Origin: Willaertia magna
Taxonomy: Eukaryota > Heterolobosea > Eutetramitea > Acrasida > Naegleriidae
Assembly: GCA_902984215.1 (NCBI GenBank)
Contig: CADWAF010002006.1
Coordinates: 1-64,000, forward strand
Direction: 5' to 3'
DNA: 64,000 bases
Shown here: in pieces, positions 34,361-45,300 of the stretch
How the letters are laid out: every line of letters starts with the position of its first letter
Numbering within the stretch: the stretch's first letter is position 1
The notes under the pieces: generated by a model
The model's database searches: none
The model's input: only the letters and a program-made list of their open reading frames with translations
Told to the model about the DNA's origin: nothing
Made by a program: the position numbers and the translations under genes

Positions 34361-35020
34361 ATGCCAATCTACTCCATCTCACTCTTCTACACCAATCCAA
34401 CCATTGACAATAAAACATTTCTCATTTATCAAACAAGTGATTTATCTTCCTTTTCTTTCTTTCAAAGAAGTACCATTAGAGAATACATTACATTTATTTC
34501 AAGAATATTAGCTGAAAGAAATAATCAAGGATTAAGACAACAAATTAATCCTTCAACAACAACTTCTACTTCCGATAATAATAATTATAGTAATATATTA
34601 TGTTATATACAACATCGATTACAATCTAATTTAAATATTTGTATCATTACAGATCCTAATTATCCATCTAAAATTATCTTTTCATTAATGTATAAAATTC
34701 TATTAGAAATTGAAAAGAAATATTCCAATAAAATTTTACAATCTTTAATTCAACAAGATTGTCAATTACAAGATTGTAATGAAATTGAAAATTATTTACA
34801 AAAATATCAAGATCCAACTAAATGTCCAGATGATTTAAATAAAATTAAAATTGATTTAGAAGAAACTAAAACGATAATGAATCAAGCATTAAATAATATT
34901 TTAAGAAGAGGTGAAGCATTAGATGAATTGGTAGATAAATCTGAAGATCTATCCATGGCTTCTAGAACATTTTATACAACTGCTCAATCTCAAAATAGTA
35001 CTTGTTGTTTATTAATGTAG
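34361..35020 (+). CDS. YKT6: R-SNARE YKT6-like
   Basis: YKT6 is a prenylated R-SNARE used in ER-Golgi, endosomal and autophagic fusion. The 219-residue product has an N-terminal longin domain (MPIYSISLFY... about 1-135), a SNARE motif (about 150-205; KIKIDLEETKTIMNQALNNI then LRRGEALDELVDKSEDL, with the zero-layer Arg), and a C-terminal CCLLM. This fits a CAAX box (CLLM) with an adjacent Cys for palmitoylation. There is no transmembrane segment, as expected. It is slightly longer than the usual 200 residues through a Thr/Asn loop in the longin domain. It converges on the CBS-protein gene with only 35 bases between stops. Confidence 0.95.
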   Translation: MPIYSISLFYTNPTIDNKTFLIYQTSDLSSFSFFQRSTIREYITFISRILAERNNQGLRQQINPSTTTSTSDNNNYSNILCYIQHRLQSNLNICIITDPNYPSKIIFSLMYKILLEIEKKYSNKILQSLIQQDCQLQDCNEIENYLQKYQDPTKCPDDLNKIKIDLEETKTIMNQALNNILRRGEALDELVDKSEDLSMASRTFYTTAQSQNSTCCLLM

Positions 35021-35055
35021 TAGTTATCTATCTATCTATATTTGTAATACAACAA

Positions 35056-36074
35056 TTATAATAATTTAAATAAAATATTAAAAATATCAGTTAAACTAAT
35101 TAATCCTAATACTTCCATATTATCATTCATAATAAAGATACGATGTACTTTATCAATTAATAATCTATTAATAACATCATCTAATAATTGATTACCTTTA
35201 CAAAATACTAAATCTGGAATATTCTTTAAATTCTTCTTTTCTTTTGATTTTCTTTGAAATTCTAATACAGGTGATGCTAAATGATGATAATCTTCATCAA
35301 TAAATCCTTGTAAATCTGATGCTGAGATACATCCAATTAATTGATCTGTTTGTTGAGATGTTACTCCAATAGCTGAGATTCCTCTTTCAGATATTTCTTT
35401 AATTGCTTCAATTGCTAATTGAGTTTCTTTTACGGAAATAACTTTACTTAAATTTGGTAAGATTTCTTGAATATTCTTATTTCTTAATAAATTAATTAAT
35501 GGTAATAATGGTTCATTTAATGTTTGAAATAAAAATGTAAATAAAGTCATTTGTGAACATACAAAAATGACCTCTTCATTCGTTGGATTTATAATTGGAA
35601 TACGATGAACTCCATTAGAAAACTTTTCTAATAATGAAAATAAACTATCCGAAGGAACCATTGGAATATACGGATTCTTACCACTCATATCTATATATTA
35701 TTTAAAAAATACAAATATATCATTTAAAAAAATAAAGATAATCATTACTTACTAATAACAGATTCTACCTTTTCAATATCAAATGAAAATTGTAATAAAT
35801 AATTTTTCCATTCTGAAGTTTCTGAATTTTTATAAAATGTTTCTTTAGTAAAAGTAGCACAATCTAAAACATCTAATAATCCAATACATTTATTTTCTTC
35901 ATTATATACAGGTGCACTTAATATATTATTATTTGCTAAAATTAATAATGCTTCTTTTAATGATTGATTATTTTTTAATGAAATTATTTCTTTTTTTTTA
36001 TTGAAATGTTTCATCATTTCTGCAATAGTATAGGATTTAAAGAATTGTTGAATTTTTTCTTGATTGTTGGACAT
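35056..36074 (-). CDS. AMPK gamma / SNF4-like CBS-domain protein, one intron
   Basis: Exon 1 is 36074-35753 and exon 2 is 35690-35056; the 62-bp intron (GTAAGT...ATAG) joins them in frame through an Asn codon, giving 318 residues, near the 320-330 of SNF4-type gamma subunits. Four CBS motifs can be seen, in two pairs: about residues 15-85 (SLKEALLILANNNILSAPVY), 115-180 (LFSLLEKFSNGVHRIPII), 190-255 (ISERGISAIGV) and 260-316 (DKVHRIFIMNDNMEVLGLIS). CBS pairs bind AMP, ADP or ATP; in AMPK the gamma subunit senses cell energy. A stand-alone CBS-pair protein is the alternative. Confidence 0.85.
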
Positions 36075-36294
36075 TTTATGATACGGTAGGGTAATGATGA
36101 TGATAGTGATGGAAGGGGAGAGAGTGAAGTGTACTTTATTTTTTTTTTAATATTTTTTGCAAGTGAAATTTTTTTTTTAATTTTTGGAGTTATGAAAATG
36201 TCTTCTCCGAGGTGTTGATTAGGAAAGAGGAATTAACAATAATGCCTATAGCGAGAAAATTATTTAAAATAGTTTGCTTTAATCACTTTTGTCA

Positions 36295-36376
36295 GTTGGG
36301 GTGGCCGAGTGGTTAAGGCGCTGGCCTGCTAAGCCAGTGGTGTTTCACCGCGTGGGTTCGAATCCCATCTCCAACG
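36295..36376 (+). tRNA. tRNA-Ser (GCT)
   Basis: Acceptor GTTGGGG pairs with CTCCAAC (one G-T). The D arm, anticodon stem CTGGC/GCCAG with loop CTGCTAA (anticodon GCT), a long class II variable arm (TGGTGTTTCACC) and T arm GTGGG/CCCAT with loop TTCGAAT are all present. It reads AGY serine codons. No intron; CCA not encoded. Confidence 0.97.
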
Positions 36377-36489
36377 AATTTTTACAATTTTGAAATCCCT
36401 TTTTTTTGAAGTAGTGATTTATTGTTAAAATTTATTAAAGTTTAATTTAAATTAAACTACCACAGTATCTACGAAACTAGTCGTTAAAA

Positions 36490-36697
36490 TTATGGAACTA
36501 CAATAATTATTTTTTCGTTTTTACTGAAATGTCCAAAATACTTTTAGTATTTTTCTCAATCCAATACTTTTACCAAATATAGTCACAAGATACCAACAAC
36601 CATTTCACACTTACACTATTTAAATGAAAATAATCAAAACTATAATCACCAACAACAATAAATAAAAAGAAAAGACAAAAAATAAAAAGAAACTAAA
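36490..36697 (+). promoter_or_regulatory. conserved promoter of secreted-protein gene, copy 1
   Basis: These 200 bases upstream of the ATG are closely matched, in inverse, at 62120-62340 upstream of the second gene copy. Shared words include AAAATACTTTTAGTATTTTT, AAATATAGTCACAAGATACC and CAACAACCATTTCACAC. Some of this may be promoter retained since duplication. Confidence 0.55.
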
Positions 36698-37048
36698 ATG
36701 AATTTCCAAACAACAAAATTTCTTCTCATTATAATTTTTATTGTAATCATTTCAATTACAACAACAAATATAATATTAGCATTTACACCAGATAAATGTC
36801 CAACACAAGAACCTGGATTTGTTCATTTAAAATGTAAAGATTTATTTGAAAAATTTAATAATGTACAATTCGTTTCAAAAACTACTGCATTGACAAATGA
36901 AAATGGTTGGTGTTGTTTTCAACAAGAAGTAAAATATTTAAATGAATTTGGAATTGAAAAGTCAGGTTTTTGTATTGTTAAATTTCATCCTAATTTGAGG
37001 ATAGCACCTATTGCTTTATGGTCAACTTTAGAAAGTAAAACTTGTTAA
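36698..37048 (+). CDS. Small secreted six-cysteine protein, copy 1
   Basis: 116 residues. A signal peptide of about 28 residues (hydrophobic core LLIIIFIVIISITTTNIILA) precedes a mature domain of about 88 residues with six Cys (DKCPT, HLKCKD, GWCC, SGFC, KTC). The mature part is nearly identical to the copy at 61766-62119; differences lie mostly in the signal peptide. No family is recognised. Small, secreted and disulfide-rich suggests an extracellular role, but function is unknown. A degraded U2 snRNA follows about 310 bases downstream, part of the same duplicated block. Confidence 0.8.
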   Translation: MNFQTTKFLLIIIFIVIISITTTNIILAFTPDKCPTQEPGFVHLKCKDLFEKFNNVQFVSKTTALTNENGWCCFQQEVKYLNEFGIEKSGFCIVKFHPNLRIAPIALWSTLESKTC

Positions 37049-37360
37049 TTGATTTGTTTATTTGTTTGTTTGGTTATGGATGAATATTACAATATTTAAT
37101 TAATAATTTGAATGATAGATGAGTTAATTAGTTGATTAGATTGTCAATGGCATAGTTGAAAATGTAAATCTATAATGTATATAAAAATAATGTAAAACAG
37201 AAATAAAAGGATCCAATAGTATAATAACATAAAAACAATTCTAATATTTTCCTTATTTACAGAACGTTTATGTAGTTTCATCATTTACATCTTGTAATCT
37301 TTAAATCTTCCATGTAGGCAGTGAATAATGTAAAACCCTTCCAAGACACAGTTCCAATTA

Positions 37361-37563
37361 ATTGAGTGTAGTATCTGTTCTTATCAGTTTAATCACTGAT
37401 ACATCGTCTACACGGACGATGAATATAATACACGATTAACTCAATTTTTTGAGGGGGTTGAAAGTGTGCCTGCCTTCTACTTACTTTGTAGTAATAGTAG
37501 TTTAGTGCACCTTTTAACATGTGTTTGTTTTGTATTGCCCTAATTGCAAAGTGAGGCACACTC
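37361..37563 (+). pseudogene. U2 snRNA copy lacking its 5' domain
   Basis: From TTGAGTGTAGTATCTGTT onward this matches U2: the branch-site pairing GTAGTA, stem IIa, a 7-bp hairpin CATCGTC/GACGATG, Sm site AATTTTTTGA, and the 3' stem-loops with the TATTGCCCTAATTGCAAA loop, closed by GTGTGCC/GGCACAC. The 25 or so bases before it do not match the ATCTTTCTCGGCC 5' end of the other copy. That segment pairs with U6 in the spliceosome, so this copy is most likely a pseudogene; a divergent functional variant is less likely. Confidence 0.75.
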
Positions 37564-38005
37564 CAATTTCAAATAATAATAAGTGAATCATTATTTATAG
37601 TAAAAGTGAATAATAAAAACAACAAAAGTGTTTTACTAATAATACACCCTCAATTCAAGTATGTCTTTGTTAAAATTAACTATAAACCATAAGTGTGAAA
37701 AAAATTTAGATTTAAAAATGATAAGTTAGGTTTTAGATTACAAGCTGATTAGTTTTATAATTTAATTTCCTATTCACTTTATCCCAGTTAATCATCTCTT
37801 TCGAGATTTGGTTTCTTTTTGCCACCATAAATACGTATGCAACCAATTTTTATTTTGTAAACTTCATACCTCTAGAGGCAAAGTATGATATTATTATTTA
37901 ATTAATCTTTATTGTAAGTTTGATATGATTGGCCTTGTTTCTAGCATAAATTTTCTTGGTAAAACTCCCGCCCAAAGAGTCCAGTAATTATTTTTTTAAA
38001 AAAAA
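37564..38005. other. intergenic, no gene seen
   Basis: The first 30 bases continue the duplicated block (ATAATAAGTGAAT is shared with the other copy). The rest is an AT-rich spacer that ends in a T/A tract at the next start codon. Confidence 0.45.
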
Positions 38006-40627
38006 ATGTTTCATTTAAATTACTATTCTTCACCATCTTCCCCTCCTTCAGCTGCCGACGCCGACAACCTTTCGGAAGATGAAGAATTTAAAGAAGAAGA
38101 AGAAGAACATATCAATTCATATTCTCCTCATTACATTAATCCTGCAATAACAACATTAAATACAAATCCAATTACAACAAACCTTAATAATAATCTCACA
38201 CAACAACTCACTAAAAACAGTTCTAACAACAACAATAATCTAATTATCACTAACAACTACAATAACAAAAACAATAAGGCAAATAACAACAATACATTAA
38301 TAAAAACTATAAAAAATTATTCTTCTCCTCATAAAGCCTTAATTAAAAAAAAACAATCACCAAATAAAAGTCAACTTTTTACTTTAAACAAACAATTATT
38401 AGAAAGTAGTAATACAAGTAATTTAAATAATAATAATAATAATTTAGAAAAGAAAAATTCAATTTCATGGACTTGTTTTGAAGGAAAATTAATTTCACCA
38501 ATTATAGAAACTGAAAATAATTTATTTATTACAATTTTACCAAAATTAACATTTTTAAAATTATTTAAACCTTTATTATTTTATTTAACAAAAAAATTAA
38601 ATCTTTTTATTCCTTATCTTTACAATAATTATAATTTTCAATTTTTAAAAACAATTTTACAAAATAACACACAAAATAATTTACAAAATAAAAATATAAT
38701 TAAAGAAATTAATGAAGCAATAGAATTAATTTTAATTCATTATATTGGTAATTTTAATTATTTACAAGAAGAAATTATTAAACCATATTTAATTGGTTCA
38801 ACAAGTATTTTATTAAAATTAAATTCATTTGATATTTTAATTAATCATTTAAAAGAATTGAGAGATAGATCTGCAACAATGATACAACGAAAAGTTAAAT
38901 ATTTTATTTTAATAAAGAAATTGAAAATGTTAAAAAAGAATGATAATTTAAAGAATGGTAGTAGTAATATTTTTGTAAAGAAGGAAAATGATTTGATTTT
39001 ATTGAATAATTCTAAATGTGGAAAGAATAAAAATGGAATTAATAAAAATGATAATTTACAAAAGAAGGTATTGTCAACAATGAGTGACACTAGCTCAGTA
39101 ATTACAGGTACTACTACCACAAATAGTTTAAAATCAACAACAATTGCCAATACTATATTAATACCTGAAGATCATCCATTATTTGAAGAACAAGAATTAA
39201 AAAGAATAAATTATGGTACTCCATATCAAGAAAGAAAATTGAAAATGAAACAATCTTATGCATATAGATTAGAAAAGAAAAGACAATTGTCACAATCTTA
39301 TCAAAGTAATAATTATTACAATAATAATAAGAAGAAAAGAGCAATTATTGTAATACAATCTTTTTTTAGAATGATTAAATGTAGAAATAATTATTTATTA
39401 ATGAAATATTCAATTATTTTAATACAAAGATGGTATCGTACAATATTACAAAATAAAAAGTTGTCAATTACAAATAAGAAGAAGAAGAATAAGTTACCAT
39501 TGACAACAAATAATAAGAAAGAGGCATTAAAACAAGAATTAACTAACAAGAAAGAACAAAAAGAATTAAAGAAAACAACATTTCATATTTATTTAAATGC
39601 AGCAATTAAAATTCAAAGATGGTGGAGAAATTATTTATTAAAAGAACAATTAATTGAAGCAGTAATAATTATTCAAAGAGCATATAGAAAGTATTTATTT
39701 AAAAAGAAGATAAAATTAAAGAAAGAAGAAGAAGAAAGAATGAAATTATTAAAGAGAATGGAATGGAAAAGAAAATTATTAAAACAACAACAACATGATA
39801 AGGATGATGATGAAAAGGTAGTAATGAAGGTTAATAATTTATTGAGGGCAGAAGAAGAGGGAAGAAAAAAGAAGAAGAATGCATTGTTTAAGTCTTTGTA
39901 TTATAGCAATCATTCTGCTATCATTGATAAAGAAAATCAAAATACAGAAGATGATAATGATGATAACGGTAAAGATAAGAGAATGAATAATAACATGGAT
40001 CATGATGAAAGGAAAGTGTTAATGTTAAAGAATGCAATGAAATCTCTATTGAATAGCCATAGTAATAATAATAATAATTCTACTTTAAGCAACAACAAAA
40101 AGAGTGCAACAAATAATAACAATAATATACAACAACAAAAGAAATCATATACTGATATATTAAAAGAAGTGTATGGAGATGTTAACACTACTATTAGAAA
40201 AGGAAAGAATAAAAGTCCTCAACAACAAGAAAATAATCAATTAATGAATACTATTAAGGCTTTTAAACAGCAGCAGAGTAAAAGTGGTTTGAATAATAAG
40301 GGAAATTATAAGCCAACAACAAACATTACTACTACCAATGCTCGTAATTCTTCTTCTTCTACGATTAACAGTTCAAAAAGAATGAAACATTATTGTACTG
40401 CTACAGGAGCAACAGAAGAAGGTAATAATATTATCAGTGATGGAGAGGGATTAAGTAATGATAATTATAATAATCATCATTATCACTCAATGATGATGAA
40501 TAATCATTTCCTTAGAGTAGTATCAGATTCAACAATAATACCACCATTAAAAGAAGATACAAATAGAATGGCTTCATGGTTGAATAGTATTGAACAATTC
40601 TCAAATGAATTCTTACAAACAAATTAG
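38006..40627 (+). CDS. IQ-motif protein, likely calmodulin-binding
   Basis: 873 residues. Low-complexity Asn/Ser/Lys segments flank several IQ-type motifs: SATMIQRKVKYFILIKKLK (about 290-310), AIIVIQSFFRMIKCRNNY and SIILIQRWYRTILQNKK (about 444-490), AAIKIQRWWRNYLLKE and AVIIIQRAYRKYLFKKK (about 531-575). The IQxxxRxxxxR core binds calmodulin or myosin-light-chain-like proteins. A Lys/Glu helix follows and the C-terminus is disordered. No motor or kinase domain is present. Residues about 150-290 are an ordered, unrecognised domain (TCFEGKLISPIIE...). A cytoskeletal or centrosomal scaffold role is a guess. Confidence 0.75.
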   Translation: MFHLNYYSSPSSPPSAADADNLSEDEEFKEEEEEHINSYSPHYINPAITTLNTNPITTNLNNNLTQQLTKNSSNNNNNLIITNNYNNKNNKANNNNTLIKTIKNYSSPHKALIKKKQSPNKSQLFTLNKQLLESSNTSNLNNNNNNLEKKNSISWTCFEGKLISPIIETENNLFITILPKLTFLKLFKPLLFYLTKKLNLFIPYLYNNYNFQFLKTILQNNTQNNLQNKNIIKEINEAIELILIHYIGNFNYLQEEIIKPYLIGSTSILLKLNSFDILINHLKELRDRSATMIQRKVKYFILIKKLKMLKKNDNLKNGSSNIFVKKENDLILLNNSKCGKNKNGINKNDNLQKKVLSTMSDTSSVITGTTTTNSLKSTTIANTILIPEDHPLFEEQELKRINYGTPYQERKLKMKQSYAYRLEKKRQLSQSYQSNNYYNNNKKKRAIIVIQSFFRMIKCRNNYLLMKYSIILIQRWYRTILQNKKLSITNKKKKNKLPLTTNNKKEALKQELTNKKEQKELKKTTFHIYLNAAIKIQRWWRNYLLKEQLIEAVIIIQRAYRKYLFKKKIKLKKEEEERMKLLKRMEWKRKLLKQQQHDKDDDEKVVMKVNNLLRAEEEGRKKKKNALFKSLYYSNHSAIIDKENQNTEDDNDDNGKDKRMNNNMDHDERKVLMLKNAMKSLLNSHSNNNNNSTLSNNKKSATNNNNNIQQQKKSYTDILKEVYGDVNTTIRKGKNKSPQQQENNQLMNTIKAFKQQQSKSGLNNKGNYKPTTNITTTNARNSSSSTINSSKRMKHYCTATGATEEGNNIISDGEGLSNDNYNNHHYHSMMMNNHFLRVVSDSTIIPPLKEDTNRMASWLNSIEQFSNEFLQTN

Positions 40628-40992
40628 AGTAGTATCAATTATTAATAATGATGATTACACGAATAATAATGATTTACAATTATTTGTTGATAAAAGATAA
40701 TATCTATTTTACTAAATGATGTAAATTACCAAAAGAATTAAATTTACTATTTTTTAACAAATTACGTAAATAATCAAACACGTGTTGTTTGTTTACCACA
40801 CAAAGCAATTCATTGAAAATAACAATTTAAAAATATAATTTTATATTTTATTTATAAATTTGTAAATTTCCAAAATATCTTAGGACAGTCAACTTTGCTC
40901 TAACTAAAACAACAACACTATATAAAAAAACTAACAAACAATTACATTTAACAAACAATAAAAAAAACAAAGATTAAACAATAAATAACAAA
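40628..40992. other. intergenic, no gene seen
   Basis: AT-rich spacer with ACAACAACACTATATAAAAA shortly before the next gene, which could include a TATA-like box (near 40920). Confidence 0.4.
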
Positions 40993-41457
40993 ATGAATAA
41001 CACACAACAAGGAAGTATTGATAAATCATCACATTCAGTTCAAAGCGTTAAAGAACAATTTGAAAATAAAGATAAAAGTACTTGGGAAACAGTCACTGAT
41101 ACTGTTTATAATACTTTTAATCAAGCAGTTGATAGTTTATCTACAGGTTATGAAAAATTTAAATTAAATCAAAATATTGACAGTAGTCATATTAGTGTTG
41201 CAAAAGCACAAAGTCAATTAGAAGGATCAAATGCAACTAGTGGTATGCCTTCTTCATTTAATAATATTGCACCTGGTAATTTATTAACTCAAGCTAAAGA
41301 TACTATCTTTAATACATTTAGTTCATCTGGTGTATCTGATAGTGGTTTATCAAAATCTGAAGAAGAAGATGTACAACAAATTTCTAATCAAGGATTTGTT
41401 GATAAGAGTCATATTAATGTAAAGAGCAGAATTTCAGAAATGGAACGTAAATATTGA
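40993..41457 (+). CDS. Small internally repeated protein, hypothetical
   Basis: 154 residues, ending in TGA. It consists of a repeated unit: IDKSSHSVQSVKEQFE then TVTDTVYNTFNQ; IDSSHISVAKAQSQLE then AKDTIFNTFSS; and a final VDKSHINVKSRISEME. Each unit has an [I/V]D-x-SH-x-x-V head and a T-x-x-DT[V/I][Y/F]NTF amphipathic stretch. It is hydrophilic and lacks Cys and membrane segments, somewhat like LEA/stress-type or amphipathic-helix proteins, but I do not recognise it. The internal repeat and conserved spacing support a real protein. Confidence 0.65.
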   Translation: MNNTQQGSIDKSSHSVQSVKEQFENKDKSTWETVTDTVYNTFNQAVDSLSTGYEKFKLNQNIDSSHISVAKAQSQLEGSNATSGMPSSFNNIAPGNLLTQAKDTIFNTFSSSGVSDSGLSKSEEEDVQQISNQGFVDKSHINVKSRISEMERKY

Positions 41458-42372
41458 TTTATACAAAATGGTTACATTTAAATTTGTAAATAGTGTTAAC
41501 AAACTTAAATAAAATATGTAGTGATTTATATTCTCCCTTAATGCATGAAGCGCTTTTGTTATCAATGTAGTGTTTATAATTTTGTATTGTAAAGCGTTAT
41601 TTTTCATCATGTCTCCATTTCCCTTAATAACAATAATCTTTCCTTAATAACTTCTAATTGAAACGGTTTTTTGGTTAAGGTGGGTGGTAAACTTTACTAC
41701 TGAATTGTGCAGTAGTGAACTACTAGCTTCTTGTCGTAGTCCAGTGAGCGTCCCCTTTAAGAAAGGAGGTAAAGATTACCTCCATAAATGATTAAAATGA
41801 TTAAATAGTTCATAAAAAATCTGTTATTGACTCTTCCGTTACGTTTCTTTTAGTTTAACAGACTTCCTTATTGATATTTTTTGAATCTTTACGTTACTGG
41901 CACATCTCATTATAGAAATGATCAGTTAATAACCTTTCCCTCTTTCCATTCTTTGCTTTTTTTTTGTATTAAGGAAATTGTGGGATATCCCTTTAAGGAT
42001 AGATTTGCCTCTTCTTTGGTAGAGGGTGGCACTTTAATGAATACCTTCTTATATACTTTTACCTGCGCAATTTATTTTTCCTTAATGAATATCGCTTCCT
42101 CTTTAACACGCACTACTACAATTTTTTTTTTTAAAAAAAAACACATCTACAGCTTTCAACTGAAAGTGGTAACTTTACTGCTTCAAAGGCTAACTTTCTA
42201 TCTTTATTGAACTACTAGCATTTTGCTATCTTTTTTAAAACCGTTATTTTTTCTTTCAACGTGCTTTTCAATAGCCATCAACTAATACAATCAACTAACT
42301 AATTCACAACAACAACAACTATATTACTACTCTAACCTTAATACTTAAAATACAAAGCGAATATATTATAAA
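41458..42372. other. intergenic with a cluster of hairpins
   Basis: A less AT-rich part at about 41665-41785 has several inverted repeats: CTACTG/CAGTAG (41697-41715), AGTAG/CTACT (41711-41724, which competes with the first) and an 8-bp hairpin GGAGGTAA-AGA-TTACCTCC (41765-41783). It may be a structured RNA. CCTTAATAAC occurs twice near 41625-41650. Pyrimidine-rich sequence and CAA runs before 42373 are probably promoter and leader. Confidence 0.4.
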
Positions 42373-45300
42373 ATGTATACTTTTGAAGATTATTCACCAA
42401 CTTCATCCACCTTAATGAATAATAATAATTGTAATGTATTCAACATTGCTGCTGCAGAAATTAACTATGATAACAACAACAACAACAACAAGAATAACAA
42501 CACAACTGAGATCTTGCCTCAACCGCTACTCTCTTTACAATCTCCATCTCTATTCTCACCAATTTTAAATCCACCATTTGATGCAAATAGCAATGACTTT
42601 ATTATGCCTCAAGTAGAAGAAGAAGAAGTAGAACAGCCTAAAGAAAAAAAAGAAACAAAAGCTTCAGATACAGAACCTCTTTTAGATTTAACTGAATATA
42701 CATTACAAATTGATTACACTGAAATTCTATTTATTTTACAAAATGGTGAAACCACTAAACTTTCTTTCGATTTAATGGAACATCTATGTCCTCACTTAAC
42801 AAGTCAACTTAAAGACAGTAACGTTATACGTAACGCTTATTTACAATTAATAGAAGATGGTAAATTTAATACACATTCCAATTTAACAATTATAAATAAA
42901 GAAGAAAAGTGTGTAAAGGCATTTCCAATAATTTATTTAAAGAACTTGTCAACTTTAACAATGAATTGTTTTTTAAAAGCAATTCAATTAGCTACAATGA
43001 TTGAATATAATTGGAAATTTAAAAAATTAAAAGAAAATGATTTAAAAATTAAATTAAATGTTAGTAGTGGTGATTTAAGAAATTTATTTTTATTATATTT
43101 AACTTTATTTAATTATGAATGGAATCAATGTAATGCTTTAGATTGTATTATTAGAAGTGTTTATTTTGTTAGTTCTTCAATGAATCAATTATATTTTGCT
43201 AGAACTACTTTAAATAATATTGAATTTCCTTTTGAGGAAAGTTGTAATAACAATTGTGGTGTTGTTGACAACAGTACAACAAATGGAATGTCCATTTCTT
43301 CAACTAGTTGTGCTCCAACAACCTTTGACATGAATACACAAAATATTATTAACAATAACTGTAATAACAATTACAACTATAATTGCATTCCAATGTGGTG
43401 TTGTATTAATGAAAAACAATTTAATGAAAGAAAAGAAAAGATTATTAAATATTTTGACGGAAAAATTAACACTAACTTTTTTAAAAACTATATTGGATTA
43501 GATATTGAATTATATCATACATTACAACCATTTAATATTTTAAAAGAACAAGAAAGATTAAATCAATCATGTGCTTGGTCTTATTTTGATTGGTCTTTTA
43601 TTCATCATATTTTAACAAGTAGTGATTTAGTTGTTGAAATTAATAAGAAAGAAACACATGTATTAGCTGCAGTTGGTTCATTTATTCATAATAATAGAGA
43701 AGAAATATTAAGAACTTATCAAGAGGCTATTTCTTTACAACAATTAGTATTTTACAATAATAATAATACACAAAATTATACACAACAACAATCTTTACAA
43801 AATTATACACAACAAAATAATAATAATATATATACAACAGAAGAAGTATTAGATAGTATTTATTTTCTATTTAGTTGTGTAAAATGGAAATTATTAAAAG
43901 ACAGAAGTCAAGAAACTGACTTGTCATATTTCCATAATTATTTACAAATTCTTTTTAAAACAGAAATTAACATTCAAGAAATGAAAGATAAAATTCTTTA
44001 CTTTTCAGATCAATTCTATTCACAACATTATGATAAAACATTAATTGAAAGAAATTTTAAAAAAACAAATGTAACCAATTTTACAATGAATTTATCTGGA
44101 AAAATATTTTTAAAACCACAAATTAATCAAAAACAATATCCAAGTGGAATTGAAATTAATTATAATCAAGATGAATTATTAAATGAATTTTTAAATTTTC
44201 ATAAAACGAAAGAGGGAAAGGAATTAAGGTTAAATACATTTAAGAAATTTATTTTAAATGATTTTAGAAGTTTTATTGGAAATGTTTTACCTAAAAATTA
44301 TAGAGAAGTCATTGTGGGATATTCTAATGGTGTAATGAAAGTAGGTGGTGGTAATGGTAATGGTAATAATAATCAAACAGGTGGTTGTTGTGGTAATAGT
44401 AACAGTAACAATAAGAGTGTAATCGTCAATAATAGTAAGGTTAATAAGGTAATGAAATTTATTCCATTAAAAACAGATAATAATAATAATAATACTAGTG
44501 AAGTTAATGGCAATAAACAATTAAAAAAGAAGAAAAAGAAGGCAACAACTAGTTCTAAAAAGAAGGATAATAATAATGCAACAGTTGACAATAATGCCAA
44601 TAATAACAATAAGAGAAAGAAGAATGAAGAAACTATTGTTTATGATACAAGTAAACGTAGAAATAGTGCTCCAGATACCACTGTAATGCCATCATCAGTT
44701 ATTAACAAGACAAATAAGTGTATTCTTGCTCCACCTAAATCAACAACTGCTGCAACCAACTCAGCAAAAGGTTCTACAACTAATTCTAATGGAAATAACA
44801 ATACAAGTAACAATAATAACACATTTTGTTTTGTGTTTGAAAATGGAATGAGTTCTACAACATTTAGTTCTAAAAGTAAGAGAAGAGCAAGTGCTTGTAA
44901 TTCTTTATTAACTAAAACAACTAATAAGAAAAAGGGAAATAATAGTGTTAAAAAGAATATTACAAAAGTAATTGAAGAAAATCAAGAAGAAGAATTAAAG
45001 AGAAAATGTTCAAATAATTCTTCTTTTGTAAATGTCAGTCAACCACAACAATTACAACAAGTATTTAATAACTGTACAAATAACATTAATCATTTAAATA
45101 ATTATAGTATGATATTTAGTTTTAATAATAATGTATATTCACCAGAAAATAATCAAGCAATTTCTTCTATAAATAGTAATATTAACAACAACCAAAACAT
45201 TAACAACAATAATAACCACAATGATATCAATAGTCAAAACAATAATCAAGAACCTTTACTATTTGATCCTTCCTTATTAAATCAATATGAATTTCCAAAT

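Noticed and set aside
41881..42210. 109-codon open frame before the Asn-rich gene
   Set aside because: It has no ATG until far inside, shows no domain, and lies in the promoter/leader region.
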